NCBI GenBank assembly: GCA_964601225.1 | Contig: CAZRMM010000005.1 | Span: 30,304 to 94,303, forward strand | Length of the DNA stretch: 64,000 bases | Direction: 5' to 3' | DNA from: CAYRGC01 sp964601225 | GTDB taxonomy: Bacteria; Patescibacteriota; Gracilibacteria; Peribacterales; Peribacteraceae | Shown here: piece by piece, positions 58,562-64,000 of the stretch | How positions within the stretch are numbered: position 1 is the first letter of the stretch | Layout: every line of letters begins with the position of its first letter | Translations under genes and position numbers: made by a program | The notes under the pieces: model-generated | The model's database searches: none | The model's input: only the letters and a program-made list of their open reading frames with translations | Told to the model about the DNA's origin: nothing

Positions 58562-59995
58562 ATTCTCATCGTCCTCCGGGTTCTTCGTCGCAACTGGCAC
58601 ATCGTCTTCTTTTCCCTGTTCATTTTCTGTTTCACGATTGTCTTCGGCACGGTGTTCTTTTTGCGCGCGCAAATGCATATGAACGATGAATTGAGTCATT
58701 CGCTTTTGACGAGCGTTTCCATCGCGTCCCGGAACTTCGACGCCGAAGCCGTCAAATCCGTTCGCGGCCGGGGATCCATGGGGAGATCGGAATTCCGCGA
58801 TCTTGTCCGTCGTTTGGGGCAGTTGCGTCAGGCGGCTCCCGGCATTCACTTTGCCTACATTCTCCGCCGGTCGGTCGTTCCCGGCATGCTGGAGTTCGTC
58901 GCGGATGCGGATGCGCTTTCCTCGCCCAAGGATCTTGATACGGACGGCAACGGCGCGGTCGATCCCGATGAAGAGGCGTCGTATCCGGGAGATCTGTATG
59001 ACCTCTCCCAGGCACCGACCATGGAAGAGGCGTTCTCCGCGCCCGTCGTCGATCCGGAAATTTTCACCGATCAGTGGGGGCCGTCCATCTCGGGGTATGC
59101 GCCGATTCTCGATCGTTCCGGCAATCCGGTGGCGATTCTGGGGATCGATATGAGCGCGGACGAATACGTGCGTTTGTCGCACAGTATTTTCTCGCCACTC
59201 GCATATTTGATTTTCTGCGTCACGGCGATTCTCTTCCTCGTGTATATCCTCGTCTTCTTTTGGCAGCGTCGCGTGGAGGCGTACGAAGGGGTGGATCAGG
59301 AGCGATCGGGCGTGATGCTCCTCACGTATCACCAGCTCGGGACGCCGCTCACGATCAGTTCCTGGTCGCTTGAGACGCTCGAGGACGCATTGGCGAACAA
59401 CGCGCCTCTCGAACCCGCGGTGCGCGAGCATGTGCGCGATATGCACATCGCGATCCGTCAGTTCCGCGGCATTCTCGATACGCTGAAGCAAGCGAGCATG
59501 ATCGAGGAGGGGAAGATCGTCTACAGTCCGGAACTCTCGGGACTTCGCGATCTCTGCGAAGACGTGCTTGCCGAACTTTCAAGTGCCTTTGCGCGCCGAG
59601 AACAGCGCGTCATCGTCAACATCGATTCCGCTCTTCTTCTTCCCCTCGATCGATTGCTCATCGGCGGCGTGATTCGCGAGTTGCTCCAGAATGCCATGGA
59701 TTATTCTCCGAAAAACTCCGTGATCGAAATTCAGGCAGAGAGAAAAGGAGATGCCGTCGCCGTACACATCGTCGATCACGGTTGCGGAATCGACCACGAC
59801 GATCGATCGCGCATCTTCGGAAAATACGTTCGAGGAAAGGATGCCGCTCTCTATAAGCCCGACGGCAACGGCATGGGTCTCTTCGTCGCCCGCGGTATCG
59901 TCGAGCGCGCAGGGGGACACATGAGCATCGAGAGTATCAAAGGAGTTGGGACGACCGTGACCTTCATCCTTCCGACCATTTTTCCCCGATCATGA
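58562..59995 (+). CDS. Sensor histidine kinase with EF-hand-like loop in its external domain
   Basis: 477 residues if translation starts at ATT 58562. No ATG, GTG or TTG lies between the promoter and the first membrane helix, and ATT sits exactly where ATG sits in the similar leader at 2395. TM1 is IVFFSLFIFCFTIVFGTVFF. The external sensor (about 40-205) contains the calcium-loop-like DTDGNGAVDPDEEA. TM2 is YLIFCVTAILFLVYILVFFW. The phospho-acceptor is in TYHQLGTPLTISSWSLETLE, and the ATPase has LLQNAMDYSPKNS, DHGCGI and GNGMGLFVARGI. It should signal calcium or a calcium-bound ligand to an unknown response regulator. Confidence 0.85.
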   Translation: MLIVLRVLRRNWHIVFFSLFIFCFTIVFGTVFFLRAQMHMNDELSHSLLTSVSIASRNFDAEAVKSVRGRGSMGRSEFRDLVRRLGQLRQAAPGIHFAYILRRSVVPGMLEFVADADALSSPKDLDTDGNGAVDPDEEASYPGDLYDLSQAPTMEEAFSAPVVDPEIFTDQWGPSISGYAPILDRSGNPVAILGIDMSADEYVRLSHSIFSPLAYLIFCVTAILFLVYILVFFWQRRVEAYEGVDQERSGVMLLTYHQLGTPLTISSWSLETLEDALANNAPLEPAVREHVRDMHIAIRQFRGILDTLKQASMIEEGKIVYSPELSGLRDLCEDVLAELSSAFARREQRVIVNIDSALLLPLDRLLIGGVIRELLQNAMDYSPKNSVIEIQAERKGDAVAVHIVDHGCGIDHDDRSRIFGKYVRGKDAALYKPDGNGMGLFVARGIVERAGGHMSIESIKGVGTTVTFILPTIFPRS

Positions 59996-61401
59996 TGCTA
60001 CGGCGCTCTCTCGCATGGATTCGGCTGCATATGGCGACGATCGTCCTTGCCGCACTCATTCTGACGGCATTGGGATTGCTCGGCTTTCTCTTTTACAGCC
60101 GTGGGAGATCGCTGATGCGCGAGGAGCTGCGCGAGCGCATTCGTACGGTTGCCGCGATTTCGGCGCTCCAATTTCCGTCCGCGGATCTCGATCAGCTTCA
60201 TGTTCTCGAAGACATTCAGAAGCCGATGTACCGCGAATTCGTACGACGTCTGAACGATATTCGCGATCAAAACCGCGACATCCGTTTCATCTATATCCTT
60301 CGTTCGCTCGGCGGCGAACAATACGAATTTGTCGTTGATGCCGATTCCCTTTCGCCCGTCGCCATCATGGACCTGAACGGCGACGGCAAGCTCGACGAAG
60401 AGGACGAGCCTGCTCCCACCGGCACGCCCTACGAGAACGAGGATCCGATCATGCCTCGCGGGCTTATGGAGCCAGTCACGGACGAGATTCCCAACAGCGA
60501 CCAGTGGGGCACCTACATCTCCGGCTACGCTCCCATTCGCGATGCCTCCGGTCGCCCGACCGGCATGCTTATCGGCGTGGATATGGATGCGGGCCACTTC
60601 TTGGATCTCAGCAATCGCATCTTCTCGCCCGTCGTGGTGCTTCTTGCGGTACTTCTCGGCCTCGGCCTCGCAGGGTACGCAGCGCTCTCGTTCTCGCAGC
60701 GTCGCCTTCAGGAAATGCAAGATCTCGAAGCGGCGCGTTCCGGCTTGCTGCGTCTTACCTATCACCAGCTCGGTCAGCCGCTGACGATTCTCAAGTGGAC
60801 AGCGGAGTCGCTTGGCGACGGCAAAGTGACCGAGTCGGAACTGAAGGCGAATCTTGCGAATCTTGTGGATGCCATCGGGCGCATCGACGGCGTCTTCCAA
60901 GCTCTCGCGAAAGCCGATCGCGTGCACCGCGGTGAACTGCAGTACAAGGCGGAGCCCGTGTCGCTCGAGACGGTGGTCAAGAACGTCGTTGAAGAATCTC
61001 GCGCCCGCATTCAGTTGCGCAGGTACAGCGTCGTCACCTCGGTTGATCCGGGTCTTACCATTACGATCGATCAAACGCTCATTTCGGGTGTGCTTGGCGA
61101 GCTTCTGAAGAACGCAATGGATTACTCACCGGAGGGCAAAGAGATCGCGATCGCCGTGCGCCGCACCAAGACGGGTATCCGCGCGAGTGTCACCGATCAT
61201 GGCGTGGGTATTCCGGCCGAGGAACTTCCCAAGATCGCCACCGAGTACTTCCGCGCGAGCAACTCGGGACACATGAAGCCCGACGGCAACGGTCTCGGAC
61301 TCTTCATCGCCCGCGGTATCCTTCGTCGCGCCGGCGGCGATCTCACCATCGAGAGTTCGGAAGGCGAGGGGACTACGGTGAGCTTCACGCTTCCCGTATA
61401 A
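59992..61401 (+). CDS. Second sensor histidine kinase, paralogue of the preceding one
   Basis: 469 residues; the ATG overlaps the stop of the first kinase. TM1 is ATIVLAALILTALGLLGFLF. The external sensor has DIRFIYILRSLGGEQYEFVV, then the calcium-loop-like DLNGDGKLDEEDEP and DQWGTYISGYAPIRDASGRP, matching DQWGPSISGYAPILDRSGNP in the first kinase. TM2 is VVVLLAVLLGLGLAGYAAL. The H-box is LTYHQLGQPLTILKWTAESL, followed by ELLKNAMDYSPEGK, DHGVGIP and GNGLGLFIARGIL. The pair may work as a heterodimer. No response regulator follows. Confidence 0.9.
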   Translation: MMLRRSLAWIRLHMATIVLAALILTALGLLGFLFYSRGRSLMREELRERIRTVAAISALQFPSADLDQLHVLEDIQKPMYREFVRRLNDIRDQNRDIRFIYILRSLGGEQYEFVVDADSLSPVAIMDLNGDGKLDEEDEPAPTGTPYENEDPIMPRGLMEPVTDEIPNSDQWGTYISGYAPIRDASGRPTGMLIGVDMDAGHFLDLSNRIFSPVVVLLAVLLGLGLAGYAALSFSQRRLQEMQDLEAARSGLLRLTYHQLGQPLTILKWTAESLGDGKVTESELKANLANLVDAIGRIDGVFQALAKADRVHRGELQYKAEPVSLETVVKNVVEESRARIQLRRYSVVTSVDPGLTITIDQTLISGVLGELLKNAMDYSPEGKEIAIAVRRTKTGIRASVTDHGVGIPAEELPKIATEYFRASNSGHMKPDGNGLGLFIARGILRRAGGDLTIESSEGEGTTVSFTLPV

Positions 61402-61472
61402 AAAATGTGTTCTTAAAAATTCGCTCTAGAAAGGTCTGAATTCATATTTTTGTCATATCGAAAGCCTCCTTC

Positions 61473-61769
61473 TCACTCGCTCCGCACGATCCGTATCCAG
61501 AGGAGGCCGACCGCGAGTGCCGGCGCCGCGACGGCGACCCGGCGGAGCACGGGATGACGGATGTTCCTCCAGGCGTAATCCATCGCGAGTCCCGCAATAA
61601 GCATCAGTCCCGCCAGCGGTCCCACGAATCCCCACGGCGACCAGTCCCATCCGCCGCCCGGTCCGCCGTAGATCCGCGCGTTCGGATTGAAGAGCGTTGG
61701 CAGGAAGCCGATCAGGAGCAGGAGCTCCACGAGAACGACGATGCGAAGGAGGCGTTTGAGGAGGGTCAT
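61473..61769 (-). CDS. Small three-helix membrane protein
   Basis: 98 residues from ATG 61769 (MTLLKRLLRIVVLVELLLLI). Three hydrophobic segments, with a Gly/Trp/Pro loop GGPGGGWDWSPWGFVGPLAG between the first two and a basic loop (YAWRNIRHPVLRR) before the last. No family recognised. It converges with the second sensor kinase gene. Confidence 0.7.
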   Translation of the reverse strand: MTLLKRLLRIVVLVELLLLIGFLPTLFNPNARIYGGPGGGWDWSPWGFVGPLAGLMLIAGLAMDYAWRNIRHPVLRRVAVAAPALAVGLLWIRIVRSE

Positions 61770-61856
61770 GCATTGCGAGGGCATCAGGAATATGTGAGCG
61801 AACTGATTATTGAAATTGTTACCAAAGGCCTTGAACTGGTTATGAATTCTAAGACC

Positions 61857-63542
61857 TTATCGTATATCACGCATACAGCAATGTTTGAATTTCTTGTTGC
61901 TACCACAAATGCAAGGAGCATTGCGTCGCATCTTCAGTTGGCCAGCGGCAATGAGAAGTTTTTGCATGATGCCGGACATTGCTTCTTGTGCGCGCTCTTC
62001 GCCATTTGCTCGCTCTTTTTTCATCTCATGAACAGCGACCTCTTTTTGTAAACGATCTTCGAATCTTTCCCCGGGAAGATCGACTGAACAACTGGAGATA
62101 CCAAGCTCCATTCTCGCTTCCAAGAGAGCGTCATGGCCAACCTCCGCCAGATGTTTTGATCCTTCTAAGATCGTAATTTTCTTTTTAGAACCTTTGCCTT
62201 GTACCCGTATCAGATCATGAATATTGATTCGCAGCTGCTTGTGATGTCCCGAGCCAAGCGGAATCATTTTCTTCAGCAGAGTTGTCCCAAGCGCGAAGAC
62301 GAACTCGATGGCCCTCATATGTTGCTCGTTCCGTGCCTTTTTCGTTTCCAATACGCCAAAATATGACTGGAATGGCTTGCTGCTTTGTCCGCTGACGTAG
62401 GAGAACGGCTCTTCCAGGTAGCGGACGACGGGCGTGTTAATCACGGCCGTGGCGGCCGAAGCCGCGACGTCGGTCATCCATGTATGGATTCCGAGAGACC
62501 GCGTGTGCTCGTCGAGCAGACTCGCGGCCATCACCAGATTTTTCAGTTGCTGCCGGACCTTGAGGTATTGAACGATCACGTCCATGTCATTGAGATCCGC
62601 GTTCTCTGGATCGAGTTTTGTGAATGCTTTTACCAAGTCTGGAGCGATCCAATTTTTTTGATTCGCGACGCCCGCGTAACTGAACATGTTGGTATAGACA
62701 ATCTCATCTCGAAGATCTTTCATTTCAAGAAGGCTTTCGGGCGCGTTTTCCAGCCCCTCGATATGGATTCTCGTGATGTCGGATCCATCCCGAGCCCGGT
62801 ATAGGTTTTCATTGAGATAGTTCGTCCTCGCTCTTTCAATGTTTCCGTATTCTTTGGTCGCGGCGTGCTCACGACCTTTTTTGAAGTTATATCCGATGCA
62901 GATCGGATAGTAGTTGGGATCCAAGGGGAGCAAATGCGCATCGAGAGCAGTTTCTTGGCAAAACTGACTGAAGTAATCGATGTATGCGCCTCGCAGCAGA
63001 GTCGGTTCGGCCGGGAAAGATTCGTTCATCTTTCCGACGCGCCGCTGCCCAACCTGATACCTCCTCGTATTCCTTAGATAGCGTGCGACCGCCTTGGGAT
63101 GCTTACCCAAAATGTACGTCAGTAGATTCTTTCCTTGGATTCCTATGTTCGTGAACGCTTCCAAATCGAAATCGTTCTGCCCCGGCAGCAGGAGCATGTG
63201 CATGTTTTGTCGAATGTCGAGGGTGGTGTGCTTTAAAAATTGTTCGATCTGCCAATCTCTGGAAGCGTTTTTCTCGGGGTTATCAAAATCTCCATCCTCA
63301 TTCGTATCATCGGGACCTTCGTCCCAGACGATGTCGTTCACGCGTTTGCCGCTCAGGATCTGTCCGGCGAGCCAAGACGTCGTCGCCGTGATCTGTTGCG
63401 TGGAATATTTTCCTTTTTCCTTGAAAACGAGATCATGCAATTCGCGATGGACCACCTCGGGCGCGACGCCCATTGCGACGGACTCGACGTAATGTTGCCG
63501 CATCGTTGCCTTATGGGCCTCGCTCGGAGCGTTTACAGACAC
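61857..63542 (-). CDS. Large soluble protein with C-terminal SEC-C zinc motif
   Basis: 561 residues from GTG 63542. The C-terminus RNAPCICGSNKKFKHCCMRD is a SEC-C motif (CxCxS...K.CC), known from SecA and from many otherwise unrelated proteins, where it binds zinc. The remaining 530 residues are not recognised; they are mostly helical and charged, with no membrane segment (LTYILGKHPKAVARYLRNTR; VQYLKVRQQLKNLVMAASLL). The region is clearly less GC-rich than its neighbours, and no partner gene is close. A promoter with TTGACA lies upstream. It may be horizontally acquired; defence or RNA-related roles are possible but unsupported. Confidence 0.75.
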   Translation of the reverse strand: MSVNAPSEAHKATMRQHYVESVAMGVAPEVVHRELHDLVFKEKGKYSTQQITATTSWLAGQILSGKRVNDIVWDEGPDDTNEDGDFDNPEKNASRDWQIEQFLKHTTLDIRQNMHMLLLPGQNDFDLEAFTNIGIQGKNLLTYILGKHPKAVARYLRNTRRYQVGQRRVGKMNESFPAEPTLLRGAYIDYFSQFCQETALDAHLLPLDPNYYPICIGYNFKKGREHAATKEYGNIERARTNYLNENLYRARDGSDITRIHIEGLENAPESLLEMKDLRDEIVYTNMFSYAGVANQKNWIAPDLVKAFTKLDPENADLNDMDVIVQYLKVRQQLKNLVMAASLLDEHTRSLGIHTWMTDVAASAATAVINTPVVRYLEEPFSYVSGQSSKPFQSYFGVLETKKARNEQHMRAIEFVFALGTTLLKKMIPLGSGHHKQLRINIHDLIRVQGKGSKKKITILEGSKHLAEVGHDALLEARMELGISSCSVDLPGERFEDRLQKEVAVHEMKKERANGEERAQEAMSGIMQKLLIAAGQLKMRRNAPCICGSNKKFKHCCMRDIR

Positions 63543-63548
63543 CTACAT

Positions 63549-63577
63549 TTTTTACAACTTAAATGAATAATTGTCAA
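63549..63577 (-). promoter_or_regulatory. Promoter of the SEC-C protein gene
   Basis: Minus strand TTGACA (63577-63572), 17-base spacer, TAAAAA (63554-63549), close to the GTG start at 63542 (6 bases). Confidence 0.55.
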
Positions 63578-63599
63578 TTCTACAGATATTCTCAGCAGC

Positions 63600-64000
63600 T
63601 TACGCCTTCTGCGGATTCACCCACGTCAGTCCCCAGCCGTGGCCGTCCGGATCATAGAAGCCGCTCTGGTACATGAAGCCGTAGTCCTCGGGCTCGTGCG
63701 CCTGCGTTCCTCCGGCGGCGACCGCCTTCGAGACGAGCGTATCCACCTCCTCGCGGCTCGCGCACGTGAGGCTCAAGAGCACCTGGCAGAACTTCTTCGC
63801 GTCGGACATCGGCTTCGGCGAAATCTGTTCGAACTGCTCCTTCGTGGTGAACATCACGGAGATCGTGTCGCTGATGTTGACGCATCCCGCCCCTCCCGCC
63901 GGATCCGAAAACTGCGGGTTCGTCTTGTACCCGAGGGCATTGTAAAACGCGACCGACTTCTTCGGGTCTTGGACGGGCAACGAGACGAAAATGGTGGTGG
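63600..64000 (-). CDS. VOC-family (glyoxalase-like) protein, start beyond the window
   Basis: At least 132 residues; the frame is open to the window end, and TTIFVSLPVQDPKKSVAFYN is a typical VOC N-terminus that lacks only the first one to three residues. Further features: FYNALGYKTNPQFSD, AGGAGCVNISDTISVMFTTK, EEVDTLVSKAVAAGGTQAHE, and the end FYDPDGHGWGLTWVNP, where His is a likely metal ligand or substrate contact. It belongs to the glyoxalase/extradiol-dioxygenase-like group common in many bacteria; the substrate is unknown. Confidence 0.9.
   Translation of the reverse strand, partial: TTIFVSLPVQDPKKSVAFYNALGYKTNPQFSDPAGGAGCVNISDTISVMFTTKEQFEQISPKPMSDAKKFCQVLLSLTCASREEVDTLVSKAVAAGGTQAHEPEDYGFMYQSGFYDPDGHGWGLTWVNPQKA

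Noticed and set aside
1..64000. Recoded stop (UGA as glycine, Gracilibacteria/SR1 code)
   Set aside because: Conserved genes such as rsmE, alaS, copA and htrA show no in-frame TGA, and several genes end at TGA with sensible neighbours or ATGA overlaps.

Overview
The window looks like one scaffold of a metagenome-assembled, small-genome bacterium. The best guess is a Candidate Phyla Radiation lineage such as Peribacteria/Peregrinibacteria, at moderate confidence. Reasons: an alanyl-tRNA synthetase of only about 613 residues without the C-Ala domain; a small membrane protein starting MEKRWFKAKTYGYGW, which I recall from CPR genomes; many secreted proteins with Ser-rich linkers, Cys-rich CGDG..CDDGN repeats and dockerin-like repeats; few Shine-Dalgarno sequences; and a run of exactly 100 N at 56714-56813. 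TGA, TAA and TAG all serve as stops, so this is not the Gracilibacteria UGA-glycine code. GC content is high except in short AT-rich stretches (about 32600-33480 and 61800-63600).

Layout. 1-9400: a PBP1A-type transglycosylase (cut by the window edge), a Ser/Thr-rich secreted protein, a Cache/PAS sensor kinase, an S-layer-homology protein, a Cys-rich repeat protein, rsmE and an HtrA protease. 9451-16000: a lipoprotein with a CuA-like motif, an M23 peptidase, and a giant ten-repeat surface protein whose signal peptide is split by a one-base frameshift. 16059-20956: an ABC ATPase and permease, an MFS exporter, a DsbA-like oxidoreductase and small exported proteins. 20964-30471: a copper-handling island with csoR, copA, a DUF305 protein, three YtkA-like proteins, a His-rich membrane protein, and a Met/His-rich periplasmic protein on the other strand. 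30547-39838: a methyltransferase, a phosphodiester glycosidase, tRNA-Asn with a duplicated 3' end, several short VOC/DUF1801/KOW genes, an HEIGH-motif secreted protein, a nitroreductase plus D-2-hydroxyacid dehydrogenase pair, and an IS1595-like transposase. 40051-46351: small membrane and flavodoxin genes, an HTTM-DCC fusion with its partner, and a TRM11-like methyltransferase. 46411-50836: alaS overlapping two membrane genes. 50917-61401: two very large LamG/propeller/dockerin/Cys-rich exported proteins, divergent from two tandem sensor kinases whose sensor domains carry EF-hand-like loops. 61473-64000: a small membrane protein, a SEC-C protein and a VOC protein cut by the window edge.

Gene expression signals are the most coherent theme. 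At 15 starts a TANNNT -10 box ends 6 or 7 bases before the start codon, which implies leaderless transcripts. Genes with leaders often carry a TTTCYCC pyrimidine tract instead of a Shine-Dalgarno site. Two exported copper-type proteins share a CTTAAT-N5-CTTAAY direct repeat exactly 10 bases upstream of the -10 box, which suggests a common OmpR-family activator.

How the parts fit: most genes concern the cell envelope (wall synthesis and remodelling, protein quality control and disulfides, adhesion or substrate-binding surface proteins) and metal homeostasis. Sensor kinases are present without response regulators in the window. Fermentative metabolism is hinted at by the D-lactate-dehydrogenase-like gene.
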